Shown in pieces: positions 41,682 to 50,763 of a DNA stretch of 58,199 nucleotides. A program made the translations under genes and the position numbers. Where the stretch lies: assembly GCA_029941785.1 (NCBI GenBank), contig JAPYTK010000009.1:1-58199 (forward strand), read 5' to 3'. Under the pieces are notes generated by a model. The model had not been told where the DNA came from. It was given only the letters and a program-made list of their open reading frames with translations, and ran no database searches. How positions within the stretch are numbered: position 1 is the stretch's first letter; every line of letters starts with the position of its first letter. The DNA is from Polyangiaceae bacterium (GTDB lineage Bacteria; Myxococcota_A; Polyangia; Polyangiales; Polyangiaceae).

Positions 41682-42989
41682 CTACCAGGTGACGAGGCCG
41701 CTTTGGGGATGGATCAGCAGGCCGGCGAGCCCGCCTAGGAACCCGGCGATCAGCGCGGTCCAGAGCGTCTTGCTCGAGCGCACACGCTGGTCCATCTTGA
41801 GAGGCGAGTCAGGGAAGGAGGCGAGATAGCACTCGACCGCGACGTCGAGCGTTTTCTCCGCGAATTTCTCCGCTTCCCAGTCTTCCGGAAATTCGCCGCG
41901 TCCGATCTTGGCGAGGAGCTCACCGCGGGCGGTGCATGCTCCGATAGTGCTTAGCGCGTCGTTGAGATTGGAGAAAGCGACCTGACCGTTGTCGAGCATC
42001 ACCTGAGCGGCCTGGTAGCCGATGGGGCCAGAGTGCGAGGTCGAGGTCGTATTGTAGTGGTAGCTCGGGGCCGACTCCATCATCGTGGGTTTGGACTGCG
42101 GCGCCGCGCGGCGAAGCGCGTCAACGCCTTGGCTCGTCCGAGCGAGCGCGCCGCTTAGGTTGGCAAATTGGAGCCAGACGTTGAGGAACTCGGTCAGTTG
42201 TTGGTCGCTGACTTGCGCCTTCCGGTCCTCGAGGACCGTGTCCCGGACGTATTCGCGTTCGGTCCGCGAGCCTGGAGCGGCCTTGGAGCCGCGCGATCGA
42301 TAGGGTCCTCCTGTGCCCGCGTCGCCGGTCGTCGTGTCGGGCTCGACTTCGTAGGCCCCGAGCTTTGGCTCATACATGGCGTGGGGGTCGAATGTCAGCA
42401 CCGCGTCGACTCCGGCGCATGCGCGACTCGCTGAGGTCCGATCGAAGGTGAAATAGTGATCCGTGTCTTCGTAGACCTGCCGGGTCTCGGTGCGCGTCTG
42501 GGTGTTACCGTCGCTGTCGGTGTAGGTCTCCGTATAGGTCTCGGTTCGGTAATTGTCGGTCGAATCGTACTCCCACGCGCCCTGCAGTTCGTTGACGGCG
42601 TTGCGAAGCACGTTGAGCAGTTCCATATGCTGCTGTAGTTCGCCGAGCAGCAGCTTGCCTTGAACGAACACTTCTTGTCCGTAGCGGGTCAGTCTGCCGC
42701 CCTGCAGGTGCTTCAGCATGGCCTCGTCCTTTTTCGCTGCGCGTCCGGCATTCCAGGCCTCCGTCACCGCCATCGTCATGTCGCTACACGCGGCGTAGAA
42801 TCGGGCCGCGTTGTTCGGCTCCGTGACTCGGTCGATCCCCGAGTACAAAACGGGGAAGACGTTTGCCTCTCGCTGTTGGATACCGTTGGCGATCCCCGCA
42901 CCGAGCCCTCCGGTGGCGAGGCCTGAGCAAATCCCCACGCCCGGTGGGGATTGCAGAAAGTGAAGGGTGTCTAAAATCCAGTCGGACAT
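41682..42989 (-). CDS. Protein of unknown function with terminal membrane segments
   Basis: 435 residues. A glycine-rich hydrophobic stretch near the N-terminus (GVGICSGLATGGLGAGIANG) and a clear helix near the C-terminus (TLWTALIAGFLGGLAGLLIH) flank a long soluble part. The middle contains a Thr/Glu/Tyr-rich segment with an alternating pattern (YRTETYTETYTDSDGNTQTR) that could be a beta-hairpin or unstructured. No family or catalytic motif was found. Single-gene unit with the permease gene upstream on the same strand, 62 bp away. Confidence 0.65.
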   Translation of the reverse strand: MSDWILDTLHFLQSPPGVGICSGLATGGLGAGIANGIQQREANVFPVLYSGIDRVTEPNNAARFYAACSDMTMAVTEAWNAGRAAKKDEAMLKHLQGGRLTRYGQEVFVQGKLLLGELQQHMELLNVLRNAVNELQGAWEYDSTDNYRTETYTETYTDSDGNTQTRTETRQVYEDTDHYFTFDRTSASRACAGVDAVLTFDPHAMYEPKLGAYEVEPDTTTGDAGTGGPYRSRGSKAAPGSRTEREYVRDTVLEDRKAQVSDQQLTEFLNVWLQFANLSGALARTSQGVDALRRAAPQSKPTMMESAPSYHYNTTSTSHSGPIGYQAAQVMLDNGQVAFSNLNDALSTIGACTARGELLAKIGRGEFPEDWEAEKFAEKTLDVAVECYLASFPDSPLKMDQRVRSSKTLWTALIAGFLGGLAGLLIHPQSGLVTW

Positions 42990-43051
42990 GGTTGAGACAG
43001 TCTAACGCGGCTCGGGCGATGCCTGCCTTGTTCTTGTCGACGAATGGTCTC

Positions 43052-44398
43052 CTATGCTTTGTTTGTCGAACGGCTCTCGGCTTTGGGGCGCCTCGCGCGG
43101 GCGATGAAGTAGAGCGGAATTCCGAGCAGGAGCGCGCAGCCCCCGTAGGCGAGTTTCTTCGGATCAGTGTGCCACAGGAGCCAAGCACATAGTCCGAGCG
43201 TGACGGCGGGAATGACCGGGCCGAAGGGGATGCGGTAACCCGCCTCGGTGAGGTGAGCTGGGCGCCGCCGCCGAAGCACGAGTACGGCGATGGTTGTGGG
43301 GATGTACTGTGCGAAACGCGCGACCACCCCGAGCACGAGCAACTGCTCGAAGCTCCCCGAGAGTGCGAGAGCAAGAGTACCTAGCCAGGTGATGGCGATT
43401 GCGGGAACGGGCGCGCCGGTATCGGGGTTGACCCGAGCGAAGAGAGCCGGCAGGTCGCCCCGTTCGCCCAGGGCGAAAAAACGGCGAGGGCTGACGAGGG
43501 CGGCTCCGGAGTTCGTGCCGAAGACCGACAGCACGATCCCCGCTGCGATGAGGGTGCCTCCGGCCGGGCCCATGAAGTTCGCAGAGGCTTCGGCTATCGG
43601 GTTCTTGTTCCCGGCCAGCCCCGGCAGGGTGCCGATCGCAACGGCGAAGACGCCGATGTAGACAACCGTGCAAATCGTAAGCACCGCGAAGAGCGCGAGG
43701 GGCACGGATCGCTGGGGATTGTTCATTTCGCCAGCGGGCACGACCATGGTTTCGAAGCCGACGAAAGCGTAGAGCAAGATCATCGTCGTCTCAGCCAGCG
43801 GCTCCATGCCGTGTGGGGCGAAGGGCTGAAAGTTGCTGCCCTCCATGAAGAAGGCCCCCATCAGCACAAAGATGACGATCGGCACGAGCTTCGCCACCGT
43901 GAAGAACTTCACGACAGCGGCCCCGGACTTTGCTCCTCGCAGGTTGATCGCGCAAAGTCCGGTCACGAGCGTGGCGATCGTCAACTTCTGGGGCCAGCCG
44001 CTAGCCACCGCCGGAAGGAACTCGCTCAGCACCAGCGTGAAACCGTTCGATAGGGTGGCCCAGGCGATGACAGCGACGCAACACGTCATCCAACCCACCT
44101 CGAAACCCACGAACTCTCCGAAGGTCTCTCGCGCGTAGAGGTAGGCGCCGCCGGTCCCCTTGAATTGGCTGCCGACCTCTGCGAAACACAGGGCGAGGCA
44201 GAAACACAACAGCCCTCCGAGTCCCAGAGCGACGAGCGCGGAGGGGCCCATGCGAGCCGCGGCCTTCCCGGGAACCAAGAAAATCCCCTGTCCAATCACC
44301 CCGTTGAGGCCGAGGCTGATCACCGCGAAGAGGCCTAAGCTGCGGCGTAGCCCGGGGATCTTGGCGTCGACGAGCTGCTCGGAGGAAGGCTTGGCCAT
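43052..44398 (-). CDS. APC-superfamily amino acid permease
   Basis: 448 residues from ATG 44398. Twelve hydrophobic helices are expected. The first unwound helix reads LGLNGVIGQGIFLVPG, the G-(I/V)-G-x-G-I-F signature of APC-family transporters. Later LLYAFVGFETMVVPAGEMNN and helices with AAGIVLSVFGTNSGAALVSP match the family core. Substrate is most likely an amino acid or amine, moved with protons or by exchange. It may be co-transcribed with the following unknown membrane gene. Confidence 0.9.
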   Translation of the reverse strand: MAKPSSEQLVDAKIPGLRRSLGLFAVISLGLNGVIGQGIFLVPGKAAARMGPSALVALGLGGLLCFCLALCFAEVGSQFKGTGGAYLYARETFGEFVGFEVGWMTCCVAVIAWATLSNGFTLVLSEFLPAVASGWPQKLTIATLVTGLCAINLRGAKSGAAVVKFFTVAKLVPIVIFVLMGAFFMEGSNFQPFAPHGMEPLAETTMILLYAFVGFETMVVPAGEMNNPQRSVPLALFAVLTICTVVYIGVFAVAIGTLPGLAGNKNPIAEASANFMGPAGGTLIAAGIVLSVFGTNSGAALVSPRRFFALGERGDLPALFARVNPDTGAPVPAIAITWLGTLALALSGSFEQLLVLGVVARFAQYIPTTIAVLVLRRRRPAHLTEAGYRIPFGPVIPAVTLGLCAWLLWHTDPKKLAYGGCALLLGIPLYFIARARRPKAESRSTNKA

Positions 44399-44560
44399 GG
44401 GTCCGCTATATGGGCGAGGGTCAAAGCCGGCAAGGGGGCTGGGGGTAGATTTTACGCATCTGGCCGGGTTCGATTCAGTCCTCCACCAACATGCGATACA
44501 GCATAGAAGCCGAGTACGGAGATCGGATCGTCGTGTGAATGCACGGCGCGAAAGGCGAAT

Positions 44561-47248
44561 GTGAGCGTCGGAGGCATAAATCGAGTGGATGGACTCTTGT
44601 TGCGGCGAGAGATCAGCGTCGTGCTGCCGAGTGCTGAGCTCGCGTTGTCTTGGCATGCTCTGGCGGCGGCCATCCTACCCTTGGTCCCCGATGGCCATCG
44701 CGCGCCAACCGCGGGCGAACTTGCCGCGATCGGTGCCTTGCAGCTTGCGGCGGACTCACTGCTCGAGGCCTACACACGAGACGATCCTCAGAGGTTCGCG
44801 CGGGCTGCGGGCGATTCCCTCGGCGAGGAGATCTTGTCGGATCAGGCGGTCGGCGAGCGTTGGTTGCTCCCACCGGGGCGCTCTGGAATCGACGTGCTGT
44901 TTCTGGTGTGCGCGCAGGTGAACAATCAGGCATGCACGCATCTGAGATACGCTCTTGGCGCCGATCATCTCAGCAGCGACCCTCGTTTTTCCGAGCGTGC
45001 CGAGCGACTCTTCGAGGCCGAGGCGCAGTTGCCAGTACCTGCTTCCTTTACCCAGCCTCTGGGCGTGATGCTCCGTCGGCCGGCAGCCGAACATCCGGAC
45101 TCGCTACCGGAGCAGCTTCGGTGGGCCGCGCAGGCATGGCGAGAGTGGATCCCAAAAGAGGTGAGCGACACCATGCTCCAAGCTGTCGATCTCATCGCCG
45201 AGGAGAGGGCTGACCGCGCCGGCGGTCCTGGACTCATCGAGCTGCCTGATTGGTCTACGGGTCAGCAGCCCTTGGCGGGCGCAGTGGATGGATTCGCCGG
45301 CGTTCCAGGAAGCCCGGGCTACGTCGATGGGAGCGCGCAATTCAGTCGCGACGAGCACTGGATGCCGAACCTCGTGCTGATGGCTAAGCAGAGCTACGTG
45401 TGGTTGTCACAGCTGTCGCAGACGTACGAACGGGACATTCACCGTCTGGACCAAATTCCCGACGAGGAACTCGATCTGTTGGCGGCACGCGGTTTTACCG
45501 GGCTGTGGTTGATCGGACTCTGGGAGCGCTCCGCCGCCAGCAAGGAGATCAAGCGACGACGGGGCAATGCCGAAGCAGAGTCATCGGCTTACGCCCTGAA
45601 CGACTATCGGATCGCGGACCGTCTCGGCGGGGAAGAGGCCTTGGCGGAGCTTCGCCAGCGCGCGTGGGACCGCGGCCTTCGTCTCGCGGCGGACATGGTT
45701 CCCAACCACATGGCCCTGGACAGTCGCTGGATGGTGGAGCACCCCGAGCGTTTCCTCCAGCTCGATGAGCCGCCCTTCCCGAACTATCGCTTTGATGGCC
45801 CGGACATCTCGGGCGATGAACGGATCGGCATCCATTTGGAGGATGGCTACTGGAGCGAGACGGACGCTGCCGTGGTGTTCAAGCGTGTCGACCGTAGCTC
45901 GGGCGACGTGCGCTATGTCTACCACGGCAACGACGGTACCCAGATGCCGTGGAATGACACCGCCCAGCTCAACTACCTCGATCCCGAGGTGCGAGAGATC
46001 GTGATCCAGACGATCGTCGGCGTGGCGCAGCGCTTTCCGGTGATCCGCTTCGATGCGGCAATGACCTTGGCCCGAAAGCACATCCAACGCCTCTGGTATC
46101 CACCACCCGGGGAGGGCGGGGCCATTCCTTCGCGTGCGGAGAACAGCGTCGATCAAGCCACTTTCAATCGACTCCTGCCCGGGGAGTTCTGGCGCGAGGT
46201 GGTCGATCGCATCAAGCAGGAGGCGCCCGACACCTTGCTCCTCGCGGAGGCCTTTTGGATGATGGAAGGTTACTTTGTCCGGACCTTGGGCATGCACCGC
46301 GTTTACAACAGCGCCTTCATGCACATGCTCCGCGACGAGGACAACGCGAAGTACCGTGGCGCGATCAAGAGCGTTTTAGAGTACTCGCCGGCCATTCTCG
46401 AACGTTACGTCAATTTCATGAACAACCCGGATGAAGAGACGGCGGTCGAGCAGTTCGGCAAAGGGGACAAGTACTTTGGCATCGCTACCGTCCTCGCAAC
46501 GCTGCCCGGTTTGCCGATGTTTGGGCACGGTCAGATCGAAGGCTTCGCGGAAAAGTACGGCATGGAGTACTCGCGGGCCTACCGTGACGAACCGCCTGAC
46601 GCGGGCTTTGTCGCCTACCACGGCGAGGTCATCTTCCCGATCCTTCGATCGCGGCACCTCTTTAGTAGCGTCGAACATTTCGCGCTGCTCGACTTTTGGG
46701 ACACGAGCGGTGGCGTCAACGAGAACGTCTTCGCCTTTGCCAATCGTAGCCGCGATGGGAAGCACCGGTCGTTGGTCCTGTACAACAACACACAGAACCC
46801 GGCGCGGGGTTGGATCCGCGACTCGACGGCGATCAACGTGGGAAGCGAGCAAGAACCTCGGCTCGAACAGCGCTCGCTTGCCGAGGCGCTGGGCCTGAAA
46901 AGCGATGACGCGATCTATTATGGCCTGTGGGAGCTACGCCAGAAGAAATGGCTGCTTCGCCTCGCCAGCGAGTTGACCGAGCGTGGGCTGTACGCCGAGC
47001 TGGGGAGCTATGGCGCCCTGGTGTTCATGGATGTGCGTGAGCTGCCTCGTCACGAGGGCTGGGCTCAGCTGGCGGAGCAGACCGACGGAGGCTGGATCGA
47101 CGATCTCGATCAGGCGCTTCTGGCGTGCATCGCGCCTGAGCCTGAGCCGGAGCCTGAGGCGAAGCTCGGTGGCGAGCAGGCCTCGCCCGAGGGTAGCGTC
47201 GCAGAGGAAGCCGAGGCGAAGGACGAACCGCTCAGTTCTTCGGATTGA
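44561..47248 (+). CDS. GH13 alpha-amylase-family protein with long N-terminal extension
   Basis: 895 residues from GTG 44561. The first 260 residues are a helical region unlike known carbohydrate-binding modules. The GH13 barrel follows: region I DMVPNH (378-383), nucleophile Asp498 in IRFDAAM, acid Glu563 in LLAEAF and Asp624 in NNPDEE; the last lacks the usual NHD form. A final beta-domain spans 700-840 and an acidic tail (EPEPEPEPEA) ends it. Expected action on alpha-1,4 glucans or related sugars, in the cytosol as no signal is present. Its stop overlaps the convergent lipoprotein gene by 17 bp. Confidence 0.82.
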   Translation: MSVGGINRVDGLLLRREISVVLPSAELALSWHALAAAILPLVPDGHRAPTAGELAAIGALQLAADSLLEAYTRDDPQRFARAAGDSLGEEILSDQAVGERWLLPPGRSGIDVLFLVCAQVNNQACTHLRYALGADHLSSDPRFSERAERLFEAEAQLPVPASFTQPLGVMLRRPAAEHPDSLPEQLRWAAQAWREWIPKEVSDTMLQAVDLIAEERADRAGGPGLIELPDWSTGQQPLAGAVDGFAGVPGSPGYVDGSAQFSRDEHWMPNLVLMAKQSYVWLSQLSQTYERDIHRLDQIPDEELDLLAARGFTGLWLIGLWERSAASKEIKRRRGNAEAESSAYALNDYRIADRLGGEEALAELRQRAWDRGLRLAADMVPNHMALDSRWMVEHPERFLQLDEPPFPNYRFDGPDISGDERIGIHLEDGYWSETDAAVVFKRVDRSSGDVRYVYHGNDGTQMPWNDTAQLNYLDPEVREIVIQTIVGVAQRFPVIRFDAAMTLARKHIQRLWYPPPGEGGAIPSRAENSVDQATFNRLLPGEFWREVVDRIKQEAPDTLLLAEAFWMMEGYFVRTLGMHRVYNSAFMHMLRDEDNAKYRGAIKSVLEYSPAILERYVNFMNNPDEETAVEQFGKGDKYFGIATVLATLPGLPMFGHGQIEGFAEKYGMEYSRAYRDEPPDAGFVAYHGEVIFPILRSRHLFSSVEHFALLDFWDTSGGVNENVFAFANRSRDGKHRSLVLYNNTQNPARGWIRDSTAINVGSEQEPRLEQRSLAEALGLKSDDAIYYGLWELRQKKWLLRLASELTERGLYAELGSYGALVFMDVRELPRHEGWAQLAEQTDGGWIDDLDQALLACIAPEPEPEPEAKLGGEQASPEGSVAEEAEAKDEPLSSSD

Positions 47249-49433
47249 TGATCTTTTGGTCGAGCCCACCCGGGTAAGCGTAGGAGTCGGCGAAGTCGTA
47301 TCCAAGAACAACGACTCCAAAAGGCTGGCTTCCGGTGAGCTTGTGCACGCCGTCCGCGACGGTCACTCTAGCCACTTCGTAGACGACAGGGTTCATTCCG
47401 TCGTCGTCGGGCTTGAAACTCGTCGCGGGGATGGGGTTGCCGTCGATCTGCACTGTGGCGCCGACGCTTCGGGTGATGATGAGATAGTCCTTCACCCAGC
47501 TTCCCGGAACGAGCACGACATAGTTGTCAAGAAACTGCTCCACGGGCACGGCCTGTGCCATGGCGGGATCCCCGGCATCGTTTTGGTTCACGTTCGGCAC
47601 GGCACCGCGGCCCGTTAGGTACGAGGCGACCAGAATCGGCTTGTCGCCTTTCACAATGAAGTCGCCCGGGTGTTGACTGTTGCCGCTGACGAACAGCTCG
47701 AGGACTTGTCCCTTGCTCAGTATCTGAGACACCGCCGGAAGTCCGGTGACCACCGGATTGGCCTCAAACGCTACCGTGGTGTTGTCCTCGCTCGCCATGA
47801 TTTGCCAAAAGGTGGATTCCATGGCCTGTTGATCGCGAACCGGCATGCGTGCCGCCACGTAGGTCTTTCCCCACGTTTGGATCCCAAAGAGCTGCTCTTC
47901 GAGGTGATCACAAGCCACCACGTTGACCGGAATGTTGGCGCAGTCGTGTGCCGAAAAGACGGCCACGGGCTTGGTGCTCGTGATGTAGCTGCCGTTGAGC
48001 GTGGCGCTTGCCTCCAGCTGCAGATAGTCGCCCTCATTGAGGCCGTTGAAGGTCTGCTGCGAATTTTGGGAGATCGCAGCGATCCCCCCGCCGGCTTTGA
48101 TGTTCGCGGTCGTCTCGATCGTGACGCTGGTGTTGTCTTCACTGGCGACGATGACCATTTGTGGGGAGCCGTTTTGAGGCTTCCAAGTCATCATGTAGTG
48201 AAATTTGTCGAGGGCGCTCGTGGGTAAGAGCAGTGAGGCATCGGTGGTGTACGAACTCTGTCCCGTGATGGGGTTGAACTCGTAGGCGATAACCGGCACG
48301 TCGCTCACGATCTTGTAGGCGCCGCCGACGTTCTTGCCGGTTCCGTCGATGGTTTTGTTGGGCAAGTCGAACTGGTGCAGGGTGCCGGGAGCCACTTGCT
48401 GGGTGGCCACGGCGGTCCAGTTGTTGCCGTTTTTTCCTAAGACCTGAACCGTGGCGGTGTCCGTGGTGTCGACGTTGGACACCACGACCGCGAATTGCCC
48501 GTTGCTGAAATTGTCTTGGTCGACGGCAAAATACACGCAACCTACACTCGATCTCTCGAGTGCGGCGAGTTCGCATTTGTCCAGGCAATCGGTGTCGACG
48601 GCCATGTCGCAGTCGTTGTCGATCATGTCGTCACAGATCTCGAACGCGGCAGGGTTGATGTTGGGATCGTTGTCGTTGCAATCGCCGTTTTGCACCGTCC
48701 AACCGTCACCATCGATGTCGGCGTCGATCAGGTTGTCGCAGTTGTCGTCGATGCCGTTGCCGTCGATCTCTGGCTGGTTGGGTCCGACGTTCGGATCGTT
48801 GTCGTTGCAGTCTCCCTCACATGGACCAAAGCCATCCATGTCATTGTCGGGCTCTTGGCTGTCGGTGAAGCCATTGCAGTCGTTGTCGATGCCATCGAAA
48901 CAGTTCTCGGTGGCGCCGGGATTGACGTCGTAGTCGTTGTCGTCGCAGTCCCCGTCGGCCACGGTATAGCCGTCGCCGTCAAAATCCCCGTCGATGACGC
49001 CATCGCAGTTGTTGTCGATCATGTCCCCATCGACTTCGGTCGCTGCGGGGCTGATTTTGGGATCGGTGTCGTCACAATCGCCGCCGCAGGGGCCGAAACC
49101 GTCACCGTCCTGGTCCGGCTCCGACTCGTCGGCGGCGCCATTGCAGTTGTCGTCGATCTTGTTGTCGCAGATCTCGATGGCGCCAGGGTTCACGTCCTTG
49201 TCGCCGTCGTTGCAGTCACCGTCGGCCACGGTATAGCCGTCGCCATCGTTGTCCGTGGCGGTGTTGCCGCCGGCGCCCGTTGTCGTGACACCCGATTGTC
49301 CGCCTTGCGCGCCTCCTCCCGTCGTCGCCGTGGTGAAGGTGGCGGTGTCGGTGGCGCTGCACGCGGCGGCTGTGAAGGCGGCAATGAGGGAGCCGGTGAA
49401 GAGCGCACCAAAACGATTGGTTGTGTTTCGCAT
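47232..49433 (-). CDS. MopE-repeat and IgGFc-binding-like surface lipoprotein
   Basis: 733 residues from ATG 49433, preceded by AGGAG. The signal GALFTGSLIAAFTAAAC has a lipobox. Five tandem DG-rich units follow, each of the form GDGYTVADGDCNDGDKDVNP with a second Cys and ENCxDxIDNDCNG: the MopE copper-binding / calcium-binding pattern. The C-terminal 430 residues read like the IgGFc-binding N-terminal domain: FAVVVSNVDTTDTATVQVLG, PVIAYEFNPITGQSSYTTDA, PVAVFSAHDCANIPVN, DKPILVASYLTGRG. Likely a surface adhesion or metal-binding protein. Downstream of the VWA pseudogene on the same strand, 14 bp apart. Confidence 0.87.
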   Translation of the reverse strand: MRNTTNRFGALFTGSLIAAFTAAACSATDTATFTTATTGGGAQGGQSGVTTTGAGGNTATDNDGDGYTVADGDCNDGDKDVNPGAIEICDNKIDDNCNGAADESEPDQDGDGFGPCGGDCDDTDPKISPAATEVDGDMIDNNCDGVIDGDFDGDGYTVADGDCDDNDYDVNPGATENCFDGIDNDCNGFTDSQEPDNDMDGFGPCEGDCNDNDPNVGPNQPEIDGNGIDDNCDNLIDADIDGDGWTVQNGDCNDNDPNINPAAFEICDDMIDNDCDMAVDTDCLDKCELAALERSSVGCVYFAVDQDNFSNGQFAVVVSNVDTTDTATVQVLGKNGNNWTAVATQQVAPGTLHQFDLPNKTIDGTGKNVGGAYKIVSDVPVIAYEFNPITGQSSYTTDASLLLPTSALDKFHYMMTWKPQNGSPQMVIVASEDNTSVTIETTANIKAGGGIAAISQNSQQTFNGLNEGDYLQLEASATLNGSYITSTKPVAVFSAHDCANIPVNVVACDHLEEQLFGIQTWGKTYVAARMPVRDQQAMESTFWQIMASEDNTTVAFEANPVVTGLPAVSQILSKGQVLELFVSGNSQHPGDFIVKGDKPILVASYLTGRGAVPNVNQNDAGDPAMAQAVPVEQFLDNYVVLVPGSWVKDYLIITRSVGATVQIDGNPIPATSFKPDDDGMNPVVYEVARVTVADGVHKLTGSQPFGVVVLGYDFADSYAYPGGLDQKIINPKN

Positions 49434-49446
49434 CAGCTGTTCGCTC

Positions 49447-50586
49447 CTAATTGTTCTCGCATTCGAAAGTGGCGGTGATCTGGTGCTCGTCACCATCTTG
49501 GATTTGGCTACACGCAGGCCCGTAAAGCTCGATCGTCATGTTGGTGTCGTCCGTGTAATCCCAGCCGTTCGACTTGGTATCGTCATGCGGGATCTCCATA
49601 CCGTCGACATAGACCTTGACCTCGTTGGGGAACTGCGGAGCCATGGAGAGTTCAATTTTGCAGCTGATCACGCTGACGGCGATCTTCTTGAGCGCGTTGG
49701 ACAGGGACATCTGGTCGGTGACGGCGTAGTAATCGGTCGTGCTGCCCATCTGGGGCTGCCCGCCTTCTTTGGCCATCTCGTTGAGCAGAGCCTTGTATTC
49801 ATCGGTGCCCGCCAAGCCGATCACGAAGGTGTCCACTTGGTCGCTCGCCTTGATGTTCTTGATGGTGTCGAGGGTGTTTTGATCGTCGAGGCAGCTCGAT
49901 CCGAAGTTGCATGTTCCAGGGTAGTTGGTGCAGCAATAGTTGGCGGCGGCTTGGGTGCAGCTGCAACCGTTGGTCGCGTCGAGGAGGTAGTTGCAGTTGG
50001 GACCGCCGTCGGTCGCGAGAACCAAGACCTTGGGCGCGAGAGGGCTGCCGAAGTCCTTCAGCGAGGCGGCCGCGTTGTTCAGCGCTGCCGCGGTTGGCGT
50101 TCCGCCCGCTGGTGTGGCGCTGTTGAGCTCGTTCATGATAGCGGTGCGGTTACTCGGGGCGAAAGCGACCTGGGGTCCCGAGGTCGCGCACTCGTCGCCA
50201 GCGGGGTAAAGGAGCACGCCGAAGTTGATCTGGCCTTAGAACTGAGTGAGTGCGGTGTCGACAGCGCCCGTCATCTCGTCCCACTTGCTCTTGTTCATCG
50301 TTGCCCCCGGATCGTTCATCGAACCGGAGCGATCGATGACGAGGTACACCTCTGGGGCTGGAGCTTGCTCGAGAACGAAGCTCTCGGGGTTGCAGCCGTC
50401 CATGCCGCTGCTCGAGCTGGCTGCAAAGCCCCCGCCGGTACCGGTATCTGCGCCGCCGCCGCCGGAGCCTGCGGACGCGTTCGTGGTGGCGGAACTTTGG
50501 TAGGCGTAGTCCGTGATGCCGCAGGCTGTCCACGTAGCGGCAAGGAAACACGTTCCGATGAAAGCAAGCGTGGAAGCTCTATGCAT
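49447..50586 (-). pseudogene. VWA-domain lipoprotein interrupted by an in-frame TAA
   Basis: From ATG 50586 (signal RASTLAFIGTCFLAATWTAC with lipobox) the frame holds a Ser/Gly linker and a VWA domain with the metal site VIDRSGSMND. It stops at TAA 50236-50238 after GAVDTALTQF. The same frame resumes directly with GQINFGVLLYPAGDE and continues through ATDGGPNCNYLLD and DTFVIGLAGTDEY to 49447, as in intact VWA proteins. One base change from GAA or CAA would explain it. No frameshift is needed. TAA is not a known recoding codon, so loss of function or a sequencing error is likeliest. It precedes the MopE-repeat gene. Confidence 0.85.
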
Positions 50587-50763
50587 GGCAACACCTCGGA
50601 TGGCTGATGATATCAGCAGAGTTTTTCGATGGAAGCGTTGAATGAAGATCTCGGGGAGCGACTCGTTTCCAGACGGGGGGTGAGTCTGTGTGTGAAATGG
50701 CCTACCGTTCGTGAATCGTGGTGTCGCCAGCGCCAGCCTAAGACGTCGAGCAAGAGGGAAGTC

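Noticed and set aside
48495-49478. Long plus-strand open frame over the MopE repeats
   Set aside because: It is the reverse shadow of the DG-rich repeats, rich in Val and Ile only because of the codon pattern.
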